Source: Amycolatopsis mediterranei
GTDB lineage: Bacteria; Actinomycetota; Actinomycetes; Mycobacteriales; Pseudonocardiaceae
Assembly: GCF_026017845.1 (NCBI RefSeq)
Contig: NZ_CP100416.1
Span: 10,386,081 to 10,450,080 of the forward strand
DNA length: 64,000 nt
Reading direction: 5' to 3'
Made by a program: the position numbers and the translations under genes. Positions within the stretch are counted from its first letter, which is position 1, and each line of letters starts with the position of its first letter. Of the stretch, positions 34,055-43,259 are shown in pieces. The notes under the pieces are model-generated. The model worked only from the letters and a program-made list of their open reading frames with translations, had not been told where the DNA came from and did not search any database.

Positions 34055-36021
34055 TCCCGGGCGGTGGGGGCGGCATGGAATTCATGCTGGCCCGGCGCGG
34101 TCGACGGCGGCACGCCGTGACGGTGCCGGAGAGCGGGCTCACCGGGCCCGTCGACATTCCCGAACCGAAGCAGGACGACCAGCCGAAGGACCTGCGCTCC
34201 CGGCTGTCGCGCGCGAAGACCTCCATCGCGGGCACGGTCCGCGGCCTGCCGAAGGTCGTGAAGCTGACGTGGCAGGCGAGTCCCGTCCTGACGATCCTCC
34301 TGGCGCTGATCACGTTGCTGTCCGGGCTGCTGCCGACGGTGACCGCGTACATCGCGAAGCTGCTGCTCGACTCCGTCGTCGCGGCGATCCAGCACCGCGG
34401 CACCACGGCCGACATCGTGAACGTCGCGCTGTTCCAGTTCGGCGTGCTCGCCGCGACCGCGATCAGCAGCGCGCTGACGTCGATCGCGCAGTCGCTGCTG
34501 CAGGAACGCATGACGCTGACCATCCGCCACCAGGTGATGGCGCACGCGAGCGAACTGCACCTCGCGTACTTCGAGGGGTCCACGTCCTACGACATGCTGC
34601 GCCAGGCCGCGCAGGAGGCCCCGACGCGGCCGCTGTCGATGATGAACTCCGCGCTGGGGCTCGTGCGGACGCTGATCACGTTCGGCAGCATGATCGCGCT
34701 GCTCGTTTCGATCAGCCCGCTGCTGGCCCTGGTCGCACTGGTGGCGCCGATCCCGGCGTTCATCTCGCAGTCCAAGTACGGCTCGCGCGCGTTCTGGCTG
34801 ACGTTCCTGATGTCACCGATCAAGCGGCGGATGGACTACCTGTCGTCGCTGGTCACCACGGACACCTACGCCAAGGAGACGAAGCTGTTCGGGCTGGGCC
34901 CGTACTTCGTCGACCGGTTCCGCCGGCTGGGGGTGGTTTCCTACGAGCGGCAGCGGAAGCTGACGATCAACCGCAACATCAGTTCGACGTCCTGGGGACT
35001 GCTGAGCACGTTCGCGGGGTCGGCGATCGCGCTGTACATCGCCTTGGAGGCGGTCGGCGGCCGGCTCACGCTGGGCGACCTGGCGTTGTACACGGCCGCG
35101 GCGACGTCCGTGCAGACGTCGGTGTCGGGGCTGTTCACGGCGTTCTCGGGGATGTACGAGAACAACCTGTACCTGGACACGCTGTACCGGTTCCTGGACA
35201 CGAAGCCGGAGATCACGGCACCTGTTTCGCCACGCGCCTTCCCGTCCAAAGTGGACGGGCACATCGAGTTCGATTCGGTCACCTTCGCCTACCCCGGTGC
35301 GGATGAGACGGCGCTGGAGGACGTGAGCTTCGAGATCCGCCCGGGCGAGACGGTGGCGGTGGTGGGCCGCAACGGCGCGGGCAAGTCGACGCTGTTCAAG
35401 CTCCTCTGCCGGCTGTACGACCCGACGGAAGGCCGCATCCTGCTCGACGGCGTCGACATCCGCGAGTACGACCCCGACGAGCTGCGCAAGAGGATCAGCG
35501 CGATGTTCCAGGACTACGTGACGTACCAAGGAACGGCCGCGGAGAACATCGGCCTCGGCGACCTGACCCGGCTCGAGGACCGGCCACACATCGAGGACTC
35601 GGCCCGCCGCGCGGGCGCGGACGAGCGCATCGAGCGGCTGCCTTCCGGCTACGACAGCCCGTTGGGGCGGTGGTTCGACCAGGGCGTCTCGCTTTCCGGT
35701 GGCGAGTGGCAGAAGATCGCGCTGGCCAGGGCGTTCCAGCGGGAGGCGCCGCTGCTGATCCTGGACGAGCCGACGTCGGCGCTGGACGCCCAGGCCGAGC
35801 ACGACCTGTTCGCGCGCCTGCGTTCGCTGTCCGAGGGCCGGACGACGCTGTACATCTCGCACCGGTTCTCGACGGTGCGCCAGGCCGAGCGGATTCTGTT
35901 GCTGGACCACGGAAAGGTCGCGGAGTACGGCACGCACGAGGAGCTGATGGCGGCGAAGGCGGGGTACGCGGACTTGTTCACCCTGCAGGCCCAGGCGTAC
36001 CTGGACGAGGTGCCGAGCTAA
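34051..36021 (+). CDS. ABC exporter, fused membrane and ATPase domains
   Basis: The 656-residue half-transporter has a six-helix membrane domain (about 70-370) and an ATPase domain (about 395-640) with Walker A GRNGAGKST, signature SLSGGEWQKIALARAF, Walker B LLILDEPTSALDA and the H-loop ISHRFSTV. It should work as a homodimeric exporter of a lipid or drug. GTG 34051 overlaps the TetR stop; ATG 34075, after a G-rich stretch, is an alternative start. Confidence 0.92.
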   Translation: MIPGGGGGMEFMLARRGRRRHAVTVPESGLTGPVDIPEPKQDDQPKDLRSRLSRAKTSIAGTVRGLPKVVKLTWQASPVLTILLALITLLSGLLPTVTAYIAKLLLDSVVAAIQHRGTTADIVNVALFQFGVLAATAISSALTSIAQSLLQERMTLTIRHQVMAHASELHLAYFEGSTSYDMLRQAAQEAPTRPLSMMNSALGLVRTLITFGSMIALLVSISPLLALVALVAPIPAFISQSKYGSRAFWLTFLMSPIKRRMDYLSSLVTTDTYAKETKLFGLGPYFVDRFRRLGVVSYERQRKLTINRNISSTSWGLLSTFAGSAIALYIALEAVGGRLTLGDLALYTAAATSVQTSVSGLFTAFSGMYENNLYLDTLYRFLDTKPEITAPVSPRAFPSKVDGHIEFDSVTFAYPGADETALEDVSFEIRPGETVAVVGRNGAGKSTLFKLLCRLYDPTEGRILLDGVDIREYDPDELRKRISAMFQDYVTYQGTAAENIGLGDLTRLEDRPHIEDSARRAGADERIERLPSGYDSPLGRWFDQGVSLSGGEWQKIALARAFQREAPLLILDEPTSALDAQAEHDLFARLRSLSEGRTTLYISHRFSTVRQAERILLLDHGKVAEYGTHEELMAAKAGYADLFTLQAQAYLDEVPS

Positions 36022-36925
36022 GGAATGAGCACGACCTTGCCGACGCCTTCACGGCTCTCGACGCGCGCGTGCGCGGCGGCGACGTCGGCGAGGGGGTAGG
36101 TCCGGTCGAGCACGGGGGTCAGCGTGCCGCCCGCGACGAGGCCGAGTGCCTCGGCGCGGGCGGCCGCGACGTCCTCGGCGTAGGCGTCCAGGCCGCCGAA
36201 GCCGATGAGGGTGAGCCCGCGCCCCGCGAGGGCGGCGACGGAGTAGGTGGGGAACTCGCCGCTGAGCAGGCCGTAGGCGAGAATCCGGCCGCGCGGGACC
36301 AGCTTCGTCGTCAGTTCGGCGGCGCGGGGCCCGCCGACCGACTCGAACAGGACATCGATGCCTTCGGGCACTTCCTGCCGCCAGTCCGGGTCGTTGTGGT
36401 CGAGCACTTCATCGGCGTCGGGCACGGGTTTCCCCGCGCCGGCGGTGGCGACCACCCGGGCGCCGCGCTCCTTGGCCAGCCGGGCCAGGTAACCACCGAT
36501 AGCCCCGGACGCCGCCTCGACCAGCACGGATTCACCCTCGACGACGTTCGCCGTGCGAACCAGCACGACAGCCATCGAGGCGGGCACCGCGGCGGCGACG
36601 GCGTGCTCGGCGGAGATCACCTCCGGCACGAGCGTGTACCGGCTCGCGGCGACGAGTTCGGCATAGGCGCCACCGGTGAAGGACATGACGACCGCCTTGC
36701 GGCCGGATCGTCGGCCTCGACGACGGTCCCGGCGGCTTCGTGCCCGAAGATCGCCGGCTCGCTGCCGGTCGGGATCAGCCCCGCTCGCAGCTGAGTCTCG
36801 TAGAACGGCACCGCGATCGCTTCGACGCGGATCAGCACTTCGCCGGCTTTCCGCGTCGGTTCGGGCCGGTCCTCGAGGTTGAGCACCTCCGGACCACCCG
36901 TGCCGTGCTGCACTACTGCGCGCAT
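36018..36925 (-). pseudogene. NADPH:quinone oxidoreductase-like gene with a frameshift
   Basis: The N-terminal part of a zinc-free MDR quinone reductase (MRAVVQHGTGGPEVLNLEDR, then IFGHEAAGTVVEA) is read from ATG 36925 in one frame. The rest (MSFTGGAYAELVAASRYT, the cofactor-binding region VEAASGAIGGYLARLA, to the C-terminus GVGKVVLIP) is in another frame that stops at 36018. The switch lies at about 36690-36715 and is consistent with loss of one base (or an equivalent indel), possibly with a few codons missing between VVEADDP and GRKAVVMS. It may be a real pseudogene or a sequencing error. The adjacent TetR and its two operators look intact. Confidence 0.75.
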
Positions 36926-36940
36926 CCCTCACCCCTAACT

Positions 36941-36954
36941 GGACCGTCGGTCAA
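36941..36954. promoter_or_regulatory. TetR operator 1 between quinone reductase and TetR
   Basis: GGACCGTCGGTCAA contains the perfect palindrome GACCG-T-CGGTC (36942-36952). A second copy lies 34 bp downstream. It is 16 nt from the quinone reductase start. Confidence 0.75.
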
Positions 36955-36974
36955 CTTACGGTCGCCTACTATAT

Positions 36975-36988
36975 GGACCGACGGTCAA
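36975..36988. promoter_or_regulatory. TetR operator 2 between quinone reductase and TetR
   Basis: GGACCGACGGTCAA contains the perfect palindrome GACCG-A-CGGTC (36976-36986). It ends 17 nt before the TetR start and overlaps the likely -10 region ACTATATGG, so it should control the TetR itself. Confidence 0.75.
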
Positions 36989-37005
36989 CTTGTCGAGGAG
37001 GGGTC

Positions 37006-37557
37006 ATGGAGCGCGCCGACGCGGCCCGCAACCGCCGCGCGATCCTGCGCGCGGCGGAGGAGTTGCTGGCGTCCCACGACCTGGCCGAGGTTTCGATGGA
37101 CCGCGTCGCCGCGGCGGCCGGCGTCGGCAAAGGCACGGTGTTCCACCGCTTCGGCAACCGCGAAGGCCTGATGCGCGCGCTGGTGGAGTCCCGGGTCGAG
37201 GAGTTGTCGGAAGCGGTGGCGGCGGGCCCACCCCCACTCGGCCCGGGCGCACCCCCGTCCGAGCGGCTGGCAGCGTTCTTCGACGCGCTGGTCGAGCTGG
37301 CCACCCGCAACGTCAAGGTGATGGCGGCGTTCGAGCAGGCCTCGCCGGACCGCTTGAGCAGCCCGATCTACGTGTCGTGGCACGCGCACGTATCGGGGCT
37401 GATCGCTTCGGCGGCACCTTCGCTCGACGCCGACCTGGTGGCCCACCTGCTGCTGGGGTCGCTGCACAGCGATCTGATGCTGCGGTTTTTGAGGACGGGC
37501 GAAACGGTCCGCTTGCGGGAGGGCCTGCGGTCGATGGTGGCGACGTTGCTGCGCTAA
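37006..37557 (+). CDS. TetR family regulator
   Basis: The 183-residue protein has the TetR helix-turn-helix (about 5-52, SMDRVAAAAGVGKGTVFHRFGNREGLM) and a helical C-terminal domain. ATG 37006 has GAGGAGG 6 nt upstream. It is divergent from the frameshifted quinone reductase, with two operator palindromes between them. The likely inducer is an electrophile or quinone, judging only from the neighbour. Confidence 0.92.
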   Translation: MERADAARNRRAILRAAEELLASHDLAEVSMDRVAAAAGVGKGTVFHRFGNREGLMRALVESRVEELSEAVAAGPPPLGPGAPPSERLAAFFDALVELATRNVKVMAAFEQASPDRLSSPIYVSWHAHVSGLIASAAPSLDADLVAHLLLGSLHSDLMLRFLRTGETVRLREGLRSMVATLLR

Positions 37558-37604
37558 TCAGGCGGTGCCGGGAGCAAATCGGACAGGTTGTGCGTTGAGC
37601 AGGT

Positions 37605-38072
37605 ATGGCTGTCGCGTTCCTGCTTTACGTCTTCGCCGAGATCGCCGCGATCTGGGCGGTGGGTTCGGCCGTCGGCGTGCTGGGCACGCTGGGCCTCCTG
37701 CTGGCCGGCGCGTTCATGGGGTCTTGGCTGGCCCGCCGCGAGGGCGGCAAGGCGATGAGGGCCTTCACCTCGGCGGCCCGCTCAGGGCGACCGGCGGAGA
37801 AGGAACTCACCGACGGGATGCTGGTCGGGCTAGGCGGAGTGCTGATCCTGGTGCCCGGCTTCGTGAGCGACGTTCTCGGACTGCTGCTGATCCTGCCGCC
37901 ATCGCGCGCGGTGGCGCGTCGGCTGTGGTTGAAGCGGATGGAGAAGAGGGCGGTGCGGTTCGCCAACCGCCGACGGGGGCCGGTGATGGTGGTGGACAGC
38001 GATGTCGTGTCTTCCGAGGAGCCGAGGCGGGAGCAGCCCACGGTGATCGAGGGCCGGGTCATCGAGGGCTGA
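37605..38072 (+). CDS. fxsA: FxsA family membrane protein
   Basis: The 155-residue protein has the FxsA features: N-terminal hydrophobic helices (FLLYVFAEIAAIWAVGSAVG, LGLLLAGAFMGSWLARREG), the conserved segment LTDGMLVGLGGVLILVPGFVSDVLGLLLILPPSR, and a basic, then acidic cytoplasmic tail. E. coli FxsA (YjeG) suppresses F exclusion of phage T7 when overproduced; the normal role is unknown. It is the last gene before the GC drop that marks the accessory island. Confidence 0.92.
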   Translation: MAVAFLLYVFAEIAAIWAVGSAVGVLGTLGLLLAGAFMGSWLARREGGKAMRAFTSAARSGRPAEKELTDGMLVGLGGVLILVPGFVSDVLGLLLILPPSRAVARRLWLKRMEKRAVRFANRRRGPVMVVDSDVVSSEEPRREQPTVIEGRVIEG

Positions 38073-38148
38073 TCAGCTGCAACGACACGCAAGCTGACGC
38101 TGCTAGGCGTTTGCGCGTGCAGTCTTTAAGATCGAACGCGTGTTCGTG

Positions 38149-38607
38149 CTACGAGATCGCGGCCTCGACAACCGAGACGGCATCGCGCAGCGGCACGTGT
38201 TCCCAGATGCGGACCACTCGCCAGCCCGCATCTTCGAGCGCTTCGGTCACCAGCTGATCGCGGCTCATGTTGCGCCGCAGCTTCGGCGCCCAGTACCACT
38301 CGTTGCTGGTCGGCTGGCGTCCGTGGTGCGGGCAGACGTGCCAGAAACAGCCGTCGACGAAGATCGCGACCTTTCGCTTGGTGAAGACGATGTCGGGACG
38401 GACACGCACACCTTCGAGCACTATCGGCAGGTCCTTGCGGTACCGATAACCAAGTCGATGCAACTCCTTACGAAGAGTCACCTCGGGCTTGGTGTCCGTA
38501 CGCCTGTTGGCCCGCATGTTGCGAGAGCGGCCCTCGCTGGCAGCGGCAGGATAGGGCCTCGGCTTCGCTTGTCCATCAGTTGGCGGGGGTGTCACGCGGC
38601 GCGCCAT
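38149..38607 (-). CDS. vsr: Vsr-type very short patch repair / restriction-like endonuclease
   Basis: The 152-residue protein has the Vsr core: NMRANRRTDTKPEVTLRKELHRLGYRY, the catalytic Asp in RPDIVFTKRKVAIFVDG, and zinc-ligand residues in CFWHVCPHHGRQP, then YWAPKLRRN. Vsr nicks 5' of T in T:G mismatches made by deamination of 5-methylcytosine, and relatives act in restriction cassettes. ATG 38607 was chosen; a TTG at 38661 would place its start back-to-back with the methyltransferase gene. Divergent pairing with the cytosine-5 methyltransferase fits the known functional link. GC content is below that of flanking genes. Confidence 0.9.
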   Translation of the reverse strand: MARRVTPPPTDGQAKPRPYPAAASEGRSRNMRANRRTDTKPEVTLRKELHRLGYRYRKDLPIVLEGVRVRPDIVFTKRKVAIFVDGCFWHVCPHHGRQPTSNEWYWAPKLRRNMSRDQLVTEALEDAGWRVVRIWEHVPLRDAVSVVEAAIS

Positions 38608-38660
38608 GCGCCAGATAGTCTCAGGCGCTACCTCGCCACGCCACCCTGGGAAGGACTTCA

Positions 38661-39968
38661 ATGACCGGCGCCTCCGACGACAGCTCCTACGAGGTCGTTG
38701 AACTCTGCGCTGGCGCGGGTGGCCAGGCCCTCGGCCTCGAGCGAGCCGGGTTCAAGCACCGCCTTGCGGTCGAGCTGGACTCCAATGCCTTCACGACCCT
38801 GCAGACCAACATTCCAGGCAAGATCGAGATCAACGAAGAAGAACGCGAGATCGTCCAGCAAGGCGATGTCGCCGACCCGGCCGTCTTCAATCCCGAAGAT
38901 CACCGCGAGGTCGCGTTGCTCGCCGGCGGGGTCCCTTGTCCTCCCTTCACGATCGCGGGGAAGCAGCTTGGCGCAAACGATGAACGTGACCTCTTCGCCT
39001 GGGCTGTGGAGCAGGTGGACAAGGTCCGGCCGCGCGCCCTGATGCTGGAGAACGTCCGCGGGCTCAGCTTGCCCCGGTTCTCGGGTTACCGGCAGTACGT
39101 CCTGGACCGGCTCGCCGAGTTCAAGTACGTAGCCGAATGGCGGTTGCTCAACGCATGCGACTTCGGAGTGCCGCAGCTCCGGCCTCGGTTCGTCCTGGTC
39201 GCCATGCAGGAGGATGACGCCAAGTACTTCAAGTGGCCCGAGCCTGTCGCGAAACAGCTCACCGTCAGTGCCGCCATTCACGACCTCATGGGCGCCAACG
39301 GCTGGGAAGGGCTCGAGCAATGGATGAAGGACGCTGACAAGATCGGGCCCACGATCGTCGGCGGTTCCAAGAAGCACGGAGGTGCGGATCTGGGACCGAC
39401 CAGGGCCAAACGCGCATGGGCCGAACTGAGCGTCGATGCCATGGGGGTGGCGGATGCCCCGCCAGCACGGGACGCCCAGTTCCGCACCATGGCCAATCCA
39501 GCTCCCGGCCCGAAGCTGACCACCGAAATGGTCGCCCGCATCCAAGGCTGGCTTCCGGGCTACGAATGGACGTTCACCGGCCGGAAGACAACCCGCTACC
39601 GGCAGATCGGCAACGCATTTCCGCCGCCGGTCGCTGAAGCAGTGGGGTCGGCGATCTTGAAGGCACTCAAGCACGAAGGCGAGACCGTCTCGCGTGAGAC
39701 GTCGAGCCACGATCCCGTGTACAAGGTGCTTCGAGAACTCGGCGGATACGTACCTACCAGTGTGATCTTGAACCGTGCCACGCTTGGCAACGGGATCGCG
39801 GAGCTCGAAGAGCGCATCACCCAGCTCCGGCGCGACTTCGACATCGATCCCCAACCCATGTCTGATGGAAGTCTCGCCTACAAGCTTGGCGAGTTCAAAG
39901 CATTCATCGGTCAGGCAAACCACGAGCGCCATGAGAAGTTCGTCCAGAACCGGGCCAAGATCAGCTGA
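38661..39968 (+). CDS. DNA (cytosine-5) methyltransferase
   Basis: The 435-residue protein has motif I (ELCAGAGGQALGLERAGF, 14-31), motif IV with catalytic Cys93 in VPCPPF, motif VI ENVRGL (130-135), motif VIII QLRPRFVLVAM and motif X RYRQIGNAFPPPVAEAVG. It methylates C5 of cytosine in a specific DNA sequence, which cannot be read from the gene. After motif X there is an extra C-terminal tail of about 100 residues. It is divergent from vsr. Its end overlaps the convergent SNF2 gene by 8 nt. Confidence 0.95.
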   Translation: MTGASDDSSYEVVELCAGAGGQALGLERAGFKHRLAVELDSNAFTTLQTNIPGKIEINEEEREIVQQGDVADPAVFNPEDHREVALLAGGVPCPPFTIAGKQLGANDERDLFAWAVEQVDKVRPRALMLENVRGLSLPRFSGYRQYVLDRLAEFKYVAEWRLLNACDFGVPQLRPRFVLVAMQEDDAKYFKWPEPVAKQLTVSAAIHDLMGANGWEGLEQWMKDADKIGPTIVGGSKKHGGADLGPTRAKRAWAELSVDAMGVADAPPARDAQFRTMANPAPGPKLTTEMVARIQGWLPGYEWTFTGRKTTRYRQIGNAFPPPVAEAVGSAILKALKHEGETVSRETSSHDPVYKVLRELGGYVPTSVILNRATLGNGIAELEERITQLRRDFDIDPQPMSDGSLAYKLGEFKAFIGQANHERHEKFVQNRAKIS

Positions 39969-41787
39969 GCTCCGGCTTCTGGACGTGGCGTAGCAAAGCC
40001 TTCACGTCCGCAGCGTCCATGCCGGCGATGACGGATGGTTCTTCGAACGGGTCGCCTAGCTGCTGAACCGACGCGTCGTCAAGGAGCTTGCCCATGAACT
40101 CGAGCTTCTCGTTGAGCCGCATTGCCACGACCTCATCGACTGTATGGCGAGTCGCCAGGACAGTCACGCGGGTCTCCGTATCAGGCGCGAGGCCAAGCCG
40201 ATGGATCCGGTCGAGGCTCTGCAGGAACCGGCCAGCCTGGAAGTCACGATCGACATATACCGCGTCATGACAGACTTGATGCAAGCTGATTCCCTCGCCC
40301 AAGGTGGCCGGGTTGGAGATGAGCACCAGACAGTCCGGATCGCTGCGGAAGAAATCGATCTGCTCTTCGCGATCGGCTGTTCCTCCGTGCACAACAGCGG
40401 GGCGAAAGTCACCCAGTAGCGTTTCCAGAGTGCTGATACTGCGGACGAAGCTCGCCCAAACCAAAGTTTTCCGCCCCTGCGCGGAGTTTTCCTTCACGAT
40501 CGCGAGCACCTCTTGGTACTTCGGCGGCATCTCGTATTCTGCAAGTGAGCCGAGCAGGCTGTAGAGCGGATCGCTGGGCGGAATCTCGAGTGGTGGTACC
40601 TGAAGAGACAAGGGTTCGTACTTCGTGGCACCTTGAGCGAGAAGTGCGGGGCTGGTCGCCGCCATGATCAACCGGAGAACGGTCTTGCCGAGCGAGTCGA
40701 AGTCTGACCTGCTTCGCTCGGCACGCTGTGTGTACCGTCCGACGATGGCGTCATAGATTTCCCGATGCAGAGGCGGAAGATCAACCATGCGCATCTTCAG
40801 CGAGACTGGCGGCAGGCCGAGCTCCTGCTTGGTAGTCCTCGTGTAAAGGGGCTTGAGAACCCGGCTGGCATGAACCAGGTTGCCACCGTCGATCGCCTCG
40901 TTGACCACACGCTTCCCGCGTCCCGGCCAGACGAACGCGAATAGGCTCTCCAGGTCTTTAGGACCGTTCGGAGCAGGAGTCCCGGTCAGGATCATCCGGA
41001 TGGTGCTCAGCGGCCCGAGAGCCATGCAGGCAGCTCCGTAAACTCCTGCGGTCCCGAGCTTCATACGATGCGCTTCATCGAGGATCATCATCGTCGGCGC
41101 GGACTCGATCCATTCGGTTATCACGCCGAGCGATCGATCAAGCCGTTCGTAGTTCACTAGCAGCACGTCCGCTGCGAGCGTGCTCCGGCCGTCGAAGACC
41201 TGGACATCCAAGCCGCCGGTAAAACACTTTTGACTCTCTTCTTGCCACGCTTCATAGGCCGACTTAGGGCAGACGACCAGCATGCGCGTCACACGGCCAC
41301 GTCCGCGCAGGACCGAAAATCCCGCAAGGGCGACCCGGGTCTTGCCGGCGCCAGGAACCGAGAAGTTCGCGCCGTGACCCAGCGAGACGAGCTTAGCCAC
41401 GTCTCGACACTGGAACGCCGTGAGATCTCCGGACCACGCTGGCTCAAGAACGTCCATGAGCTCGCTGTCGCGTACGACCAGCTCATCGTCCTCACCGGAG
41501 AGGAGACGCTCGGAACGTTCGGCGTCTCTGATCATCTCCATGGCAAGCGTCTGGAAAGACTCTTCCCAGGCAACCGAATCCGGCTCAGGCCACGCGGTCA
41601 GTGCCTCAATATTCCCGATGAACTCGTCAATGGGAACGGCGGCCGCCAGCCGCTCCGTCATCTGACCACCGGGAAAACCCGCCAGAAGACTGGCAAGGTT
41701 TTCCCGGTGCCGGCTTACCGTCTGCAGCCGCGCCTGAGTCCTCGTCAGGTCAAAGCCGATAACCAGGCTCGGCCCACTTCGATCCAC
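39961..41787 (-). CDS. SNF2-type superfamily 2 ATPase
   Basis: The 608-residue protein has helicase motifs: I at 144-151 (VPGAGKTR), II DEAH at 237-240, III LTGTPAPNGPKDLESLF, and motifs V-VI in VLISNPATLGEGISL and RFLQSLDRIHRLG. This is a full SNF2-like motor. Motif I is PGAGKT where chromatin remodellers have LGLGKT, as in phage-defence relatives. An N-terminal domain of about 120 residues has no recognised fold. The GTG start abuts the ParB-like stop (TGA-GTG, no gap). It probably translocates on DNA, driving a nuclease partner of the island. Confidence 0.92.
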   Translation of the reverse strand: MDRSGPSLVIGFDLTRTQARLQTVSRHRENLASLLAGFPGGQMTERLAAAVPIDEFIGNIEALTAWPEPDSVAWEESFQTLAMEMIRDAERSERLLSGEDDELVVRDSELMDVLEPAWSGDLTAFQCRDVAKLVSLGHGANFSVPGAGKTRVALAGFSVLRGRGRVTRMLVVCPKSAYEAWQEESQKCFTGGLDVQVFDGRSTLAADVLLVNYERLDRSLGVITEWIESAPTMMILDEAHRMKLGTAGVYGAACMALGPLSTIRMILTGTPAPNGPKDLESLFAFVWPGRGKRVVNEAIDGGNLVHASRVLKPLYTRTTKQELGLPPVSLKMRMVDLPPLHREIYDAIVGRYTQRAERSRSDFDSLGKTVLRLIMAATSPALLAQGATKYEPLSLQVPPLEIPPSDPLYSLLGSLAEYEMPPKYQEVLAIVKENSAQGRKTLVWASFVRSISTLETLLGDFRPAVVHGGTADREEQIDFFRSDPDCLVLISNPATLGEGISLHQVCHDAVYVDRDFQAGRFLQSLDRIHRLGLAPDTETRVTVLATRHTVDEVVAMRLNEKLEFMGKLLDDASVQQLGDPFEEPSVIAGMDAADVKALLRHVQKPELS

Positions 41788-43197
41788 TCACGTCTCCAGT
41801 CCGAGAACTCGTCGCAGCCAGTCGACACCTTCGCTCTGCTCTTCAACAGTACGGGCCGCTTCAACAGCCAAGCTACGCAAGCTACGGCGGAAGCTCAGTA
41901 CTGCGTCGTTGAAAGCCTCTTCGTCCAGTGCGCGAGACGCCCGTGACATGACCAGCTCGGTGACACACTGATCTATCTCGGCCTTTGCGGTGTTCAGCCG
42001 ATCCGGTGCCGCTTGCTTCCGCTTCTGTAGCTGCGCCTGGCGACCGGCCAGCCGGATCGCGTCGCTCACTGCATCCTTCAGCTCGTTGATCGGCTCAGTC
42101 GGCCCACTTACCTCCACTCCGACCGAGTTGATCTCCACGGCGCGCGCTTTGAGCACCGTGTTCGTCAGTTCCTTGGCCTTCGCAACAGCGTTCGATGAGC
42201 CTTTTACAGAAACACCAAGTCCCGGAATCGCGACCTTCTGCGACGACGGTAGCTCCGGCTTGAGCTTGTCAGGCAGCATGTCATTCAAGTAGCGAGACTG
42301 GAAGTCTGCCTCGATGAACCTGACATCAGTTTTGGAGAAGCCAAGCATGATCGCAGCCAGGCGCGACTCCTTAGTCAGCTCGGCACGATCACCGCTCGTC
42401 GCTCGATCCTTTTGATAACGGCGATGCAGCTCCTTGAGCTTCTCCTGATGATCCTCGAATGCGATCAGCGGGATGCGGCGGCCCTCCACCTCGCTGCGGT
42501 CGATCATCGACTTGATGCACGAGAAAACCCACTGGTCCTGCTTGCACGCCGCGACGTTGGTCCGGAAGATCGCAGCAATCTTCGCCAACGGCAGTCCCTG
42601 GCTCACTAGTTCGTCAATCGCTAGCAGGCGGTTGATGTACGAGTAGTCGCGGCGATGTTCCTTTCTGAGCTGCAGGGACAACTCGACATCCCGGATATCG
42701 GACCAGTCGCACGAGTCGGGCAGCACCGCGACACGGATCGGCTGCCGCGGCCCTCCCAGCTTCAGCAGGGCAGCCCGGCGCGTGTTGCCGTTCACCAGGA
42801 TGCCTTCGCGGGTAATCAGGCCTGGTTCGGTCTGCTCATAGTCGCGGAGGCTATCGAGGAGCTCCGTAAACGCCGGGTCGATCCTGCTGGGGTCCGACGG
42901 CAGCGCCTGCAGCAGGTAGCCGAGGTACTCCTGGCTGTCCGTGCTCCAGGGATCATCGTCGACGAGCACGTCACGTTGCGGGTCATGACTGCGCTGAGCA
43001 CGAACCCGATGAGTGGCTGGGTTGTAGTAGAGGTCACCGACGGGCATCTGGATTACATCCAGGTACACCTGGTTCCCACGCCATTCGATGCTCTGTGTTT
43101 CGCGAGCGCCGCCCCGAGCGCTAATCTCCTCGAGGCGGCGCTCGACAACAGCACGGTTCTCATCGGCCCGAGGCGGTCGACCGTAGTCCTTGATCAT
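41788..43197 (-). CDS. ParB-like N-terminal-domain protein
   Basis: The 469-residue protein has a ParB/Srx-type domain in its first third, with GILVNGNTRRAALLKLGG (132-149) at the position of the ParB nucleotide/nuclease motif, followed by a helix-turn-helix-like stretch (SQGLPLAKIAAIFRTNVA) and a long, charged, coiled C-terminal part. ParB-like proteins bind DNA and CTP or act as nucleases. No ParA is present, so chromosome partition is unlikely. It is 0 nt from the SNF2 gene and 62 nt from the zinc-ribbon gene, all on one transcript. Confidence 0.82.
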   Translation of the reverse strand: MIKDYGRPPRADENRAVVERRLEEISARGGARETQSIEWRGNQVYLDVIQMPVGDLYYNPATHRVRAQRSHDPQRDVLVDDDPWSTDSQEYLGYLLQALPSDPSRIDPAFTELLDSLRDYEQTEPGLITREGILVNGNTRRAALLKLGGPRQPIRVAVLPDSCDWSDIRDVELSLQLRKEHRRDYSYINRLLAIDELVSQGLPLAKIAAIFRTNVAACKQDQWVFSCIKSMIDRSEVEGRRIPLIAFEDHQEKLKELHRRYQKDRATSGDRAELTKESRLAAIMLGFSKTDVRFIEADFQSRYLNDMLPDKLKPELPSSQKVAIPGLGVSVKGSSNAVAKAKELTNTVLKARAVEINSVGVEVSGPTEPINELKDAVSDAIRLAGRQAQLQKRKQAAPDRLNTAKAEIDQCVTELVMSRASRALDEEAFNDAVLSFRRSLRSLAVEAARTVEEQSEGVDWLRRVLGLET

Positions 43198-43259
43198 CTA
43201 CTCTCCTGTACCACCAACGCGCCACCGACCAAGAACGATAGCCGGAGCCGGCACACCAC

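Noticed and set aside
38073..38148. tRNA or attachment site at the left island border
   Set aside because: The 76-nt gap folds only into weak partial hairpins and shows no tRNA-like cloverleaf; no matching direct repeat was found near 45930.
41788..43197. Plasmid or chromosome partition system
   Set aside because: Only a ParB-like domain is present; no ParA, no parS-like clusters, and the partner is a SNF2 ATPase.
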